This document shows, piece after piece, positions 51,968 through 60,684 of a stretch of DNA of 64,000 bases (positions are counted from its first letter, which is position 1; each line of letters begins with the position of its first letter). Where the stretch lies: contig JAVBLS010000014.1 of the NCBI GenBank assembly GCA_031553235.1, forward strand, positions 1 to 64,000. Direction: 5' to 3'. This DNA comes from Frigididesulfovibrio sp031553235 (GTDB taxonomy: Bacteria > Desulfobacterota > Desulfovibrionia > Desulfovibrionales > Desulfovibrionaceae). Made by a program: the position numbers and the translations under genes. The notes below the pieces were generated by a model. It ran no database searches, had not been told where the DNA came from, and saw only the letters and a program-made list of their open reading frames with translations.

Positions 51968-52993
51968 CTAATTTTTGCCGAAACCGCACAGGGGAAACCG
52001 GCAATCCGGGCAGGAGTCGCAAAAGCCTCCATGCCCAAGGTCGGCGATGTCGTCACCGGTCACGGGCACCCCGGCCAAAATGCGCGGCATGACCAGATCA
52101 AAGACGCTGGCCCGATGGTACATGACACAGCCCGGCAAGCCCATCAGCGGCGCGTCGTCCTTGTAGGCCAGCATGAACATGGCGCCGGGGAACACCGGCG
52201 AGCCGTAAGAAACCACCCGATCGGCCAATCGGCGGATGGCCGCCGGGGTTTTATCGTCCGGGTCCACGCTCATGCCGCCGGTGAACAGCAAAAGATCCGA
52301 GCCGGCCTCAAGGGCGTTGCGCCCGGCCTTGACCGTCTCCTCGATCACATCGGGCACGGTCTGGTGGAAATGAAAGGCGCAGCCCCAGGCTTCGAGCTTT
52401 TTTTGCAGCACCGGGGTAAAGGCGTCTTTGATCCGACCGTGAAACACTTCGCCTCCGGTGGTGATCACGCCCACCCGGCGAGGGGTGAAGGGCAACACCG
52501 AAAATACCTGGCCGTGTTCGCGGCACAGGGTTTCGACGGCCTCGGGCACCTCGGCGGGCACCACCAGAGGAATTACCCGGGTGCCGGCCACGGCCCGGCT
52601 CTTGGCCACTTCCTGCAGACTGTGGATGGTGGCCAGGGCGACGTCGGGCACGCGGTTGATCCGCCGGAGCAGTTCCACATTGACCTGGAACAGGCCCTGA
52701 TGGGCGGCCTGAAAGTTGATTCGCCCCTCTCGGGGCTCGGTCAGAGAAAGGCCCGGCCCGGCCGCCACAGCCGCGATGCGCCGGGCCGCGTCGTCCTCAT
52801 GGATCAGATCACCGTTGCGGGTGTCCCAGACGTAGAGATGTTCTTTGCCCAGGCGCAGCAGATGCCCGATATCTTCTTCGCGGATAATATGGCCGCGCCG
52901 GAAGGCCGGGCCTTTACGGCCGCCGGGAACGATTTCGGTGATGTCGTGGCACAGGGTCAGGCCCACAGCCTCTTGAACGGGTATGGCTTTCAT
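51968..52993 (-). CDS. Molybdopterin-binding protein (MoeA/MoaB-like) with Cys-rich tail
   Basis: The 341-residue protein contains a MoCF_biosynth (MogA/MoeA-type) domain: RRVGVITTGGEVFHGRIKD, then DLLLFTGGMSVDPDDKTPAA, the GGMSxxPDD motif of molybdopterin-binding enzymes. The front part (AIPVQEAVGLTLCHDITEIV) resembles the beginning of MoeA but is shorter. The C-terminus FCDSCPDCRFPLCGFGKN carries four cysteines and may bind metal. It probably serves cofactor preparation for the molybdenum hydroxylase encoded 4 kb further on. ATG 52993 is chosen at the conserved start. Confidence 0.8.
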   Translation of the reverse strand: MKAIPVQEAVGLTLCHDITEIVPGGRKGPAFRRGHIIREEDIGHLLRLGKEHLYVWDTRNGDLIHEDDAARRIAAVAAGPGLSLTEPREGRINFQAAHQGLFQVNVELLRRINRVPDVALATIHSLQEVAKSRAVAGTRVIPLVVPAEVPEAVETLCREHGQVFSVLPFTPRRVGVITTGGEVFHGRIKDAFTPVLQKKLEAWGCAFHFHQTVPDVIEETVKAGRNALEAGSDLLLFTGGMSVDPDDKTPAAIRRLADRVVSYGSPVFPGAMFMLAYKDDAPLMGLPGCVMYHRASVFDLVMPRILAGVPVTGDDIADLGHGGFCDSCPDCRFPLCGFGKN

Positions 52994-53089
52994 CTGGATA
53001 AACCTCATGCGGCCGCGCGGCCCGCGGAAAAAGCCCGCCTGCCGCGCGGCCGTTACATTGCCGCGAAAACGGTCAAAGAGCAAGAGACG

Positions 53090-53986
53090 TTAGAAACCCT
53101 TGGTCAAGGTCAAGGTGGTGATATTGCCCTCTGGTCGGTTTCTGTTCTCAAATTCCCACAAAGAACGTAGGGAGACCTGCAGGCCGTAGCTTGGGAAAGC
53201 CACGGCAATCTCCGGCCCGGCGGCATAGGCCTCTTCGCGATCGTCCGTGCTGCCGCGGCCCGAGTCGTCGGTCACCTGCCAGTGACAATACCCGGCAATG
53301 CCGACATCCACAACCTGCCACAGGGTCTTGGCCGCGCCCCACTCGAAGTGAAAATGGTTGCCCGGGGTGATGTTGGTGTGCTCCTGCTCCGTGTGGAACT
53401 CGTAGCGGGAAAGAACCGAGGCGCTCCAGGTTTTTTCTTTGTCGAAATACAGGGTGCCGCCGGCCGTGAGCATCACGGTCCAGAAACCCATGCCGGGGTT
53501 GACGGCGCGGTCGGCGTCAAAGGAGCCGGTGGGCATATACAGGCCCGCGGCAACAGCCGCATCGTACCAGGCCCCGTGCCAGGCCAAAACGAAGGGCTCC
53601 ACCAGAATGTCGCCCAAGCCGGTTTTGTCGCCGTCCAGGGCCGTCATCCCACCGATTTTGTAGGAAAGATCCTGGTAGGTCAGAGGGACGACCACATCCA
53701 TAATCAGGTTGCCGCCGAGGAACTCCACATTGGTGGACCAGATCAGCCGGTTGACCCAGGCAAAAACGTCAAGGTCAAAGCTGCCGGGAGCTTTTTTGCC
53801 GTTGTCCATACGCATGGAATCGGCGCTGTAAAAAACGTTGTACATGCGCCAGTAAACGCCCGGCGGGGGGAGGGTGGCCGCTTTGATGCCCTCGACGCCG
53901 TTGGTGTAGTGGCCCGAAGCGCCAAAGGCCGAATCGACCCCGGTCAACCAGAAACACAGCAGCAGGGAGACAAAAAACTTCCTCAT
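53090..53986 (-). CDS. Outer-membrane protein of the phenol-degradation 'meta' type
   Basis: The 298-residue protein has a signal peptide (MRKFFVSLLLCFWLTGVDSA, cleavage after AFGA) and the pattern of a transmembrane beta-barrel, with alternating hydrophobic strands ending in LTLTKGF with a terminal phenylalanine. Segments such as GHYTNGVEGIKAATLPPPGV and AAGLYMPTGSFDADRAVNPG match the Phenol_MetA_deg (PF13557-like) family, thought to help hydrophobic substrates cross the outer membrane. Its location among molybdenum hydroxylase genes suggests uptake of the enzyme's substrate. The ATG is at 53986. Confidence 0.8.
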   Translation of the reverse strand: MRKFFVSLLLCFWLTGVDSAFGASGHYTNGVEGIKAATLPPPGVYWRMYNVFYSADSMRMDNGKKAPGSFDLDVFAWVNRLIWSTNVEFLGGNLIMDVVVPLTYQDLSYKIGGMTALDGDKTGLGDILVEPFVLAWHGAWYDAAVAAGLYMPTGSFDADRAVNPGMGFWTVMLTAGGTLYFDKEKTWSASVLSRYEFHTEQEHTNITPGNHFHFEWGAAKTLWQVVDVGIAGYCHWQVTDDSGRGSTDDREEAYAAGPEIAVAFPSYGLQVSLRSLWEFENRNRPEGNITTLTLTKGF

Positions 53987-54166
53987 ACACAGCCTCTCTT
54001 GTTGTCGTGTGGCGATATGAAAAAAAACCGCCGGCCGACCAAAGCAATTGCGCTGTGAAATGCCCGCCCGACGGCGGGCAAGGTCCGCCTATTGCAGGCA
54101 TCCCGCGGCAAGGATTTGACGTTAAACCCCTGCCGCGCAATGAGGATTTTCCAAAGCGCACATATT

Positions 54167-54976
54167 CTAACCGGCGGGAACCTCGGAGAAATGGGCGCAC
54201 ACGGCCTCCAACACCGCGCCGCCCAAAGCTCTGGCCTTTTCTGAAACCGTAAAACAATATTCCCGTCTGCCGCGCGGGTCCACGTCGCCGAGCTTGAACC
54301 CCTCGGTTACGGGCAGCCCGTCGCGCACCAGGCCACGCAACATGCCGTCGATACCCGCACGCACCGGCGTGCCGCCTACCCGGCAAATCTCGTCGCCGGC
54401 GCAAACCGGCGTGCCTACGGCCAGGCCTGCCTCGACAATGCCCGCCACCGGCGCACGCAGCACCCGCTCAATGGTTTTACCGGCAATCTCGCCGGGAATG
54501 CCCGTATCGGGCTCGGCACAGCCTGTAAAAAACAGCCGGCCAAGATTGTGGCCGCGCTGGGTTTCCACCACCACCCGGCAGTCCTTGCCGGCCGTGAAAC
54601 CCGGCCCCAGCCCCACGGTCAGGGGCGCATCATCTTTTTGCAGCCCCAGATTGGTCTTGGCCAGTATGGCGTCCACCACCACCTCCGGGGCAAGCGCCGC
54701 CCGGCTCGTGTGTCCGGGGTCCGTCAGCACGGCGATGCGCCCGCCGGCCCAGACCCCGGGAACGGCGGCCGTATCGGCGGCAAGTCCGGCCTCCACGCCT
54801 TCCACCGCCACCCGGCCGTCGTGCACGGCTTCGCAAAAACTCACCGGCCTGCGCACCGCCGTGGGGCTTGCCACCTCCAACATGACCAAGCGGCGAAAAC
54901 CTGCCCGAAAAAGCCTTACCGCCACGCCCGAGGCCATTTCTCCGGCCCCGTAAATCATGATCGTTTTCTCCGTCAT
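54167..54976 (-). CDS. yqeB: YqeB, selenium-dependent molybdenum hydroxylase accessory protein
   Basis: The 269-residue protein starts MTEKTIMIYGAGEMASGVAV, a Rossmann-like fold, and continues TGCAEPDTGIPGEIAGKTIE and RVLRAPVAGIVEAGLAVGTP. This is the EF2563/YqeB family, found only with selenium-dependent molybdenum hydroxylases. Its molecular step is not known; a role in inserting or delivering labile selenium is assumed for the set. ATG 54976 is used; ATG 54985 three codons upstream is an alternative. It is divergent from yqeC, 52 bases away. Confidence 0.85.
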   Translation of the reverse strand: MTEKTIMIYGAGEMASGVAVRLFRAGFRRLVMLEVASPTAVRRPVSFCEAVHDGRVAVEGVEAGLAADTAAVPGVWAGGRIAVLTDPGHTSRAALAPEVVVDAILAKTNLGLQKDDAPLTVGLGPGFTAGKDCRVVVETQRGHNLGRLFFTGCAEPDTGIPGEIAGKTIERVLRAPVAGIVEAGLAVGTPVCAGDEICRVGGTPVRAGIDGMLRGLVRDGLPVTEGFKLGDVDPRGRREYCFTVSEKARALGGAVLEAVCAHFSEVPAG

Positions 54977-55028
54977 CGTCCGCATTCCCTCTGTTGCCAT
55001 TCATGCCGCGGGCCGCTAGACTCGCAGC

Positions 55029-55796
55029 ATGAAAACCGTTCGCGCCGATTTGGCGCTTCTGCTGCGCCCGTATCTGCCGGGCATCGTCTGCCTCACGGGC
55101 GGGGGCGGCAAAACCACCCTGCTCTATGCCCTGGGCCGAGCCCTGGGCACTTTGGCGGCTCCGGCCGTGTGCACCACGACCACCCGCATCTTCCCGCCCG
55201 CGCCGGAACAATGCCCCACGCTGCTTTTGGGCGCAAGCTTGGAAGAAATGGAACCTGTGGAGAAAACAAACTTCTTCTGCGCCGGCAGACCCTCCCCGAC
55301 CGTTTTGCCCAAACTTTTGGGCTTTGCCCCGGAAGCTGTCGACGCCTACGCCGGGCTCCGGCCCGAACGCGCCATCCTGGTCGAGGCCGACGGCGCGGCC
55401 TGCCGGCCGATCAAAGCCCCCGAAGCCTATGAGCCGGTCATTCCGGCTTCGACCAAAGCGGTCGTGGCCGTGCTCGGGCTTTCGGCCCTGAATCGCCCCT
55501 TCAACGAAACCACGGTCTTCCGCTCGGAACGCACGGCCGAAATCACCGGCCTGCAGCCCGGCGAGACCCTTGCGCCGGCACCCCTGGCCCGGCTGTTCAG
55601 CGAGCCGCACGGCCTGTTCCAATACGCTCCGCCAGGGGCGGCCCGCTTCGCCTTTCTCAACCAGGCCGACCGCCCGGGCGCGCGCGAGGCCGGAGTGCTT
55701 CTGGCCCGGGCAATTCTGCGCGCCGCTCCAGAAGTACGCGTGTTGCTCGGCGCCGCCGGCAAGGAGGGCCTGTGCTGCACGCAGATTCTTCTTTAG
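55029..55796 (+). CDS. yqeC: YqeC, putative selenium cofactor biosynthesis protein
   Basis: The 255-residue protein has a P-loop GIVCLTGGGGKTTLLYALGR near residue 20, then CTTTTRIFPP and AILVEADGAACRPIKAPEAY. This combination of a P-loop with EADGA is the YqeC family, which co-occurs with YqeB and MocA in genomes using the labile selenium cofactor. Binding of ATP or GTP is likely; the reaction is unknown. ATG 55029. The 3' end overlaps mocA by 25 bases, so both are made together. Confidence 0.88.
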   Translation: MKTVRADLALLLRPYLPGIVCLTGGGGKTTLLYALGRALGTLAAPAVCTTTTRIFPPAPEQCPTLLLGASLEEMEPVEKTNFFCAGRPSPTVLPKLLGFAPEAVDAYAGLRPERAILVEADGAACRPIKAPEAYEPVIPASTKAVVAVLGLSALNRPFNETTVFRSERTAEITGLQPGETLAPAPLARLFSEPHGLFQYAPPGAARFAFLNQADRPGAREAGVLLARAILRAAPEVRVLLGAAGKEGLCCTQILL

Positions 55797-56455
55797 ATCG
55801 GGGCCTATGTTCATCTGCTCCGGCCGGTATCCTTTTGGCGGCGGGCCTGGGCAGCCGGCTGGGCGGCGGCAAAATGCTGCTCCCCTTCCGGAGCGCCCCC
55901 CTGCCCGCCCATGTTCTGAAAGCCGTGCTCGCGGCCGGAAACTTGAGCCGGCTGGTCCTGGTGCTGGGCCGCGACGCCGAGGCCCTGACCCGAGCCCTGA
56001 AACAATCTCTGCCCGGCTACCCGCCCGCCCGCCTGGAAACCGTCGTCAACCCGCATCCCGAGGAAGGCATGAGTTCTTCGCTGCGCCTGGGCCTGGAAAC
56101 CCTGCTGCGCGGACCACAGGGAAAAAGCATCCAATCCGTGGCGGTCTTTCTGGGCGACCAGCCGCTGATCCGCCCGGAAACCCTGCGCGCCCTCTACGCC
56201 GCCCATTCCGGCGCCCTGGCCGGCAACCCGGAGCATCCGGCCACGGCCCCGGAATACCAGGGCCGGCGAGGCAACCCGGTGATCCTCTCTCGCGTCCTTT
56301 TTCCCCGCATCGTGCGTCTGAGCGGCGATGTGGGCGCCCGGGAGATCCTGGCCGGGATCGGTCCGGACCTGCTGCGCCTGCCCGTGAACGATCCCGGTGT
56401 CATCCACGATGTGGATACGCCCGAGGACTACGAGACTCTACAGGCGTACCCGTGA
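55772..56455 (+). CDS. mocA: MocA-like molybdenum cofactor nucleotidyltransferase
   Basis: The 227-residue NTP-transferase has the start AGILLAAGLGSRLGGGKMLL (GxGxRxGxxK-type nucleotide site), the metal motif AVFLGDQPLIRPETL, the RRGNPVILSR block and the closing GVIHDVDTPEDY. MocA adds CMP to molybdopterin, giving the cytosine dinucleotide form used by xanthine dehydrogenase-type enzymes. The start is GTG 55772 after AAGGAGG, inside the end of yqeC. It converges on the enzyme's large-subunit gene across a composite palindrome. Confidence 0.87.
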   Translation: MLHADSSLDRGLCSSAPAGILLAAGLGSRLGGGKMLLPFRSAPLPAHVLKAVLAAGNLSRLVLVLGRDAEALTRALKQSLPGYPPARLETVVNPHPEEGMSSSLRLGLETLLRGPQGKSIQSVAVFLGDQPLIRPETLRALYAAHSGALAGNPEHPATAPEYQGRRGNPVILSRVLFPRIVRLSGDVGAREILAGIGPDLLRLPVNDPGVIHDVDTPEDYETLQAYP

Positions 56456-56471
56456 ATACGGTCTGGCCCCA

Positions 56472-56617
56472 GGGGCTGTTTCCAAATAACGAATTTTGCG
56501 CCAATGGCAAGGAAAGCGGGCCTTTTTGCGAAGGGAGTGTACTCTTTTGGTACTCGACCGTAGAAAAAAGGCCCGCTTGACGCCGCAATTGGACAAAAGG
56601 CGTATTTGAAACATTGC
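56472..56617. repeat. Composite palindrome, copy A (type 1 loop)
   Basis: The outer part GGGGCTGTTTCCAAATA mirrors TATTTGAAACA at the right end. Inner arms AAAGCGGGCCTTTTT (56513-56527) and AAAAAGGCCCGCTT (56565-56578) enclose GGGAGTGTACTC and GGTACTCGACC. It lies between the convergent mocA and the hydroxylase large-subunit gene and ends three bases from the latter's stop. The T- and A-tracts of the inner arms could end transcription from both sides. Confidence 0.8.
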
Positions 56618-56619
56618 AC

Positions 56620-58971
56620 CTAGATCTTGCCGAGCAACTGCAACACCCTCTCCGGGGTCATGGGCAACTGCTTGACCCGCACGCCCAGAGCGTTGCCCAC
56701 GGCATTGGCAATGGCCGAGCCGGGGCAGATCAGCCCGCACTCGCCCGCGCCCTTGGCTCCAAAGGGCCCCTGCGGGTCGCTGCTTTCCACGATGATCGCC
56801 TGCACCTCCGGAATATCGTTGAAGGTCGGCACCATATAGGTGTGCATGCTTTCGTTGTTCTGCCGCCCGCCTTTGGAATAGGTGATCTCCTCGGTCAGGG
56901 CGTAACCGATGCCCTGCACGGCGCCGCCTTCAATCTGGCCCTCGACGATCATCGGGTTCACGGCATAGCCCACGTCATGGGCGGCCACCAGCTTGTTCAC
57001 GGTGATCTGGCCGGTGTCGGTGTCCACGGAAACGTCCGCGAAGCAGGCCATCCAGGGCGGCGAGTTGGGCGGAACAATCCGGCCCACGCCGATGAACTGC
57101 TTGTTGCGGATGTGCGCGTGGTAGCAGAGATCCGCCAGCATAACCGCGTTGTCTTCTTTCTCGGCGAACTTTTCCGGATCCACCGGCTTGGGCGTTTTGC
57201 CTTTGAGAAAGACCATGCGCTCGGCCAGATCCAGCTTATCGGGCGCCACTTTGAAAATCTGCTCGGCCGCGTATGCCAGCACCTGGGTGCGGGCGTCCTC
57301 GGCCGCGGCCTTGACGGCCGTGCCCATGGCGTACAGACCGCGGCTGGCGTGGCAGCCGATGGTAAAGGGCGTGGTGGCCGTGTCGGCATAGATGAAATGG
57401 ATGTCGTCGTAAGACGAGCCAAAGGCCTCGGCCGCCACCTGCGGCAGGCTGGTGCTGGTGCCCGTGCCCATATCCGGCACGCCCGCGGCCACGTGGAGCG
57501 AGCCGTCCACCTGCACGGTGGCGTAGGCATTGTCGTAGTCCACGCAGAACGGCCAGGCGTTGGACACCCAGGCCGCGATGGAGCAGCCGATGCCGCGCTT
57601 GATCGGACCGGAGTTGTCGAAGGTGCCGCGCTTTTTCCAGTTGACGGCTTTGGAACCCTGGGCCATGCAGGCCTCGACCTCGTTGGAGGAACAGGGGAAG
57701 GGCAGGAACCAGGGTTCGTTGGCCTTTTGCACGTTTTTGCGGCGCAGGGCAATGGGATCCATGCCGAGCTTCTCGGCCAGCAGATCCACTGTGCCTTCCA
57801 CGGCAAAGTTGCTCTGGGGATTGCCGAAGCCGCGCATGGCCCCGGCCGTGGTCTGATTGGTGTAGACCGAGTGGCCGATGTAGCGTTTTTTCGGAATGTT
57901 GTAGATGGCCAAGGCCATGGCCCCGGACACGGCCGGCAGTTCCACGCCGAAGGTGCAGTAGCCGCCGGTGCCCAGCACAATATTCAGATCCAGCACCTCC
58001 ATGGCGCCGTTCTTCATGGCGCCCAGGCGCACCCGGACATAGCCGCCGTGGCGCGTATCGGAAGCCGTGAAGTCTTCTTCGCGGGTAAACTGAAAACGTA
58101 CCGGCCGGCCGGTCATCTTGGCCAACAGGGCGGCTATGGGCTCGGCCTTGGCCGACAAACCGATGCGCACGCCGAAACCGCCGCCCAAGTGGGGCGGGTT
58201 GAGCACGCGAATTTTACTGGCCGGCATGCCGAAGGCCGAGGCAAGAATGAAGCGCGTGGGATGTGGGGTCTGGGTGGTGCTCCAGACGGTGAGGCCGCCG
58301 TCGCCGTCGAATTTGGCCACGGCGCACATGGTTTCCATCTGCACCTGCTTGACGATGGGCACCCGGTAGGTCTCGTCGAGCACGATGTCGCACTTCTTGA
58401 ACGCGGCGTCGAGCTCATCGTCGGCCGCCGGGCCGGAAATGCCCCAGGGAATACGGATTATCTCGCCGGGAACGTTTTTGGCTTCCGGAGTCACGTGCTT
58501 TTTGTCGCCGTGAATGGCCGGGGCCTCCGGCTTCATGGCTTCAATGGGATCGAGCACAAAGGGCAGAATCTCATACTCCACCTTGATCAGCTTCACGGCT
58601 TCGGCCGCGATTTCCGGAGTGTCGGCGGCCACAGCGGCCACCTCGTCGCCCACGTAGCGAACTGTGGATTCCAGAATGTACTGGTCGAGCACCCGCTCGC
58701 TGCCCGGCACGGTGGTGAACATGGGGGCCGAGGCGTTGTAGAGATTTTTCGGGCAGTCTTTGTGCGTGGCCACGGCGCGCACGCCTTTGAGGGCTTCGGC
58801 GGCCGAGGTATCGATGTGCTTAATCTTGGCGTGCGGGTGCGGGCTGCGCAGCACCTTGGTGTGCAGCATCCCAGGCAGAGAAATATCGGACGCGAACAGG
58901 CCGGCGCCGGTGACCTTGTCCACCCCGTCGCGGCGGGGCATGCTCTTGCCGATGTACTTGCGCTCGCTCAT
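56620..58971 (-). CDS. Molybdenum hydroxylase (xanthine dehydrogenase family), large subunit
   Basis: The 783-residue subunit carries the molybdopterin site. Typical blocks are HLGGGFGVRIGLSAKAEPIA, QTTAGAMRGFGNPQSNFAVE, ALRRKNVQKANEPW and the C-terminal FGAKGAGECGLICPGSAIAN, with the catalytic glutamate in GAGE. The N-terminal RDGVDKVTGAGLFASDISLP is the usual start. ATG 58971 follows GGAGGTGCC and overlaps the stop of the iron-sulfur subunit gene. Substrate (xanthine, other purines, nicotinate or an aldehyde) cannot be told. YqeB, YqeC and MocA next door indicate the selenium-dependent class, in which selenium is a cofactor and not selenocysteine; no in-frame TGA is seen. Confidence 0.9.
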   Translation of the reverse strand: MSERKYIGKSMPRRDGVDKVTGAGLFASDISLPGMLHTKVLRSPHPHAKIKHIDTSAAEALKGVRAVATHKDCPKNLYNASAPMFTTVPGSERVLDQYILESTVRYVGDEVAAVAADTPEIAAEAVKLIKVEYEILPFVLDPIEAMKPEAPAIHGDKKHVTPEAKNVPGEIIRIPWGISGPAADDELDAAFKKCDIVLDETYRVPIVKQVQMETMCAVAKFDGDGGLTVWSTTQTPHPTRFILASAFGMPASKIRVLNPPHLGGGFGVRIGLSAKAEPIAALLAKMTGRPVRFQFTREEDFTASDTRHGGYVRVRLGAMKNGAMEVLDLNIVLGTGGYCTFGVELPAVSGAMALAIYNIPKKRYIGHSVYTNQTTAGAMRGFGNPQSNFAVEGTVDLLAEKLGMDPIALRRKNVQKANEPWFLPFPCSSNEVEACMAQGSKAVNWKKRGTFDNSGPIKRGIGCSIAAWVSNAWPFCVDYDNAYATVQVDGSLHVAAGVPDMGTGTSTSLPQVAAEAFGSSYDDIHFIYADTATTPFTIGCHASRGLYAMGTAVKAAAEDARTQVLAYAAEQIFKVAPDKLDLAERMVFLKGKTPKPVDPEKFAEKEDNAVMLADLCYHAHIRNKQFIGVGRIVPPNSPPWMACFADVSVDTDTGQITVNKLVAAHDVGYAVNPMIVEGQIEGGAVQGIGYALTEEITYSKGGRQNNESMHTYMVPTFNDIPEVQAIIVESSDPQGPFGAKGAGECGLICPGSAIANAVGNALGVRVKQLPMTPERVLQLLGKI

Positions 58972-59477
58972 CGGGCACCTCCTTTGCAACGGCAGCCGGA
59001 TTCGGCGCCGTCCCGCAGGGTCTTGGCCGCCTCTTCCACGGCCTTTTCAATCTTCACGTAGCCCGTACAACGACAGATGTTGCCGGACATGGCTTCGCGA
59101 ATTTCCTCTTTGGCCGGGGTGCAGTTCTTGTCCAGCAGGGCCTTGGCCGACATGATCATGCCCGGCGTACACAGGCCGCACTGGATGGCCCCATGGTCGA
59201 TGAAAGCCTGCTGCAACGGATGCAGCCCGTCTTTGCAGGCCACACCCTCAATGGTGGCGATCGAAGCGCCCTGGACCTTGCCCACGGGGATGAGGCAGGA
59301 GTTCACCGCCTTGCCGTTCATGATCACCGTGCAGGCACCGCAGTCGCCCGCTTTGCAGCCTATTTTCGTGCCGGTGAGCCGCAGCTTGTCGCGCAGCACG
59401 TCCACCAGGAGTTCTCCCGGTTCGGCATAGACCTCCACGGTTTCGCCGTTCAGCAGAAAAGAAATGTTTTTGGCCAT
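58968..59477 (-). CDS. Molybdenum hydroxylase, [2Fe-2S] subunit
   Basis: The 169-residue subunit holds two [2Fe-2S] clusters. The plant-ferredoxin-type cluster cysteines are in KIGCKAGDCGACTVIMNG, with a fourth in VNSCLIPVGK; the second, helical cluster domain has IQCGLCTPGMIMSAKALL and GNICRCTGYVKI. These carry electrons from the molybdenum to the FAD subunit. An unusual Cys-rich ending (ESGCRCKGGAR) follows. It overlaps the large-subunit gene by four bases and lies 15 bases after the FAD subunit. Confidence 0.94.
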   Translation of the reverse strand: MAKNISFLLNGETVEVYAEPGELLVDVLRDKLRLTGTKIGCKAGDCGACTVIMNGKAVNSCLIPVGKVQGASIATIEGVACKDGLHPLQQAFIDHGAIQCGLCTPGMIMSAKALLDKNCTPAKEEIREAMSGNICRCTGYVKIEKAVEEAAKTLRDGAESGCRCKGGAR

Positions 59478-59492
59478 AATCCGGGAACCTCC

Positions 59493-60365
59493 TTAACGCG
59501 CGCCGGCGCGGGCGGCCGCTTCCTCAAGGGCGCGGACGATGAAGACGGGCAGAACGGCGTGGCGGAATTCCTTGGAACCCCGCACCGAACTGCTGCGAAA
59601 GGTCGCGTTCTTGTCGGCCAGGGCCGCGGCTTTGGCGAAGGCGGTTTGGCCGGCCTCTTGCCCGATCAGAAAGGCCTCGGCTTCGACCGCGCGTTGCGGG
59701 CCGGGCCCCACCGGGGCCATGGCGATGGCGGCGGACGTGATCACCCCGCCCTTGAGGCCGAGCTTGGCGGCCACGCAAAGCATGGGCAACGAAAGGGCCT
59801 TGCGCTGTTCCATGCGCTGATAGGAAGAAGCCTCACCGGACTTGTCGGCCGGAATGCGGATGCCGGCGACAATCTCAGCGCAGCAGTCCACAGAGCTTTC
59901 GCAGACGCCGGTGTACATCTGGGCCATGGGCACCTCGCGCACCGCACCGTCGCAGGTGTGCACCGTGCACATGGCGTCCAGGGCGGTCAGGGCCACGGCG
60001 GCATCACCGGCGGGCTGGCCGGAAACGATGTTGCCCACCAAGGTACCCATATTGCGGATCTGCCTGCCGCCGACTTTGCCGCAGGCCGTAGCCAGGGCCT
60101 CGGCCTTGGCTTTGAGGAGGGGGGAAAACGAGGCTTCGGCGTGCGTGACGCAGGCCCCGATCACGATATCCCCATTACACTCGCAGATGCCGTGCAGTTC
60201 GGGGATATGCGACAGGTCCACCAACACCGTGCTTTTCTCTTTCCTGCGAGATTCCTGCAGAATGAGATCCGTCCCGCCGGCGATGATCCGGGCCTTTCCC
60301 TTGTGCTCCTTGAGCAGGGCCAGGGCGGATTCCACCGTAGTCGCAAAAATGTACTCCTGTGACAC
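59493..60365 (-). CDS. Molybdenum hydroxylase, FAD-binding subunit
   Basis: The 290-residue subunit has the FAD-binding pattern ARIIAGGTDLILQESRRKEK and the second flavin motif GGRQIRNMGTLVGNIVSGQP, with the CO-dehydrogenase-type flavoprotein C-terminal domain (PMLCVAAKLGLKGGVITSAA) following. The start is GTG 60365 (SQEYIFATTVESAL) behind GGAGGG. It is the first gene of the three-subunit operon in the order FAD, Fe-S, Mo. The divergent XdhC-like gene begins 320 bases away, so the intergenic space should hold both promoters. Confidence 0.92.
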   Translation of the reverse strand: MSQEYIFATTVESALALLKEHKGKARIIAGGTDLILQESRRKEKSTVLVDLSHIPELHGICECNGDIVIGACVTHAEASFSPLLKAKAEALATACGKVGGRQIRNMGTLVGNIVSGQPAGDAAVALTALDAMCTVHTCDGAVREVPMAQMYTGVCESSVDCCAEIVAGIRIPADKSGEASSYQRMEQRKALSLPMLCVAAKLGLKGGVITSAAIAMAPVGPGPQRAVEAEAFLIGQEAGQTAFAKAAALADKNATFRSSSVRGSKEFRHAVLPVFIVRALEEAAARAGAR

Positions 60366-60684
60366 TCGGCATCCCTCCGTGTAAACGGTTGCGCCGGTGA
60401 AATCGACCGCCGGCCTTTTCACCCGGTCATATGGCCCCCACAAGTTATAGATGTCCTACATCTTGGCCGGAAGCCTGTAAACCAATTCTGCTGCAATGTA
60501 ATCGATTACTCATTGTGCTGCTTTTCACTTAGATGATATGACACAAGAAAAAAATTCAGATACTTTAATTAAAAAAGCATTATATCATAAAGCGTTATTG
60601 TTTTACATACATAGCGATGGACTTCGAACGGGCACGCCTCTTGACATCACAACCATGAGAGGTGAACCTTCTCCGGAGGTCCGC
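60366..60684. promoter_or_regulatory. Divergent promoter region of the hydroxylase locus
   Basis: The stretch from 60440 to 60620 is AT-richer than its surroundings. A perfect 12-bp palindrome GTAATCGATTAC (60498-60509) lies centrally and could be an operator for a dimeric repressor or activator. No gene is supported; the open frame upstream of 60685 lacks a ribosome site. Confidence 0.45.

Noticed and set aside
56614..59061. An 815-codon open frame on the plus strand
   Set aside because: Antisense shadow of the molybdenum hydroxylase large subunit, with the same histidine/glycine-rich composition.
58968..59477. Selenocysteine insertion (in-frame TGA) in the hydroxylase subunits
   Set aside because: All three subunit frames are uninterrupted; the selenium link rests on YqeB/YqeC and not on selenocysteine.
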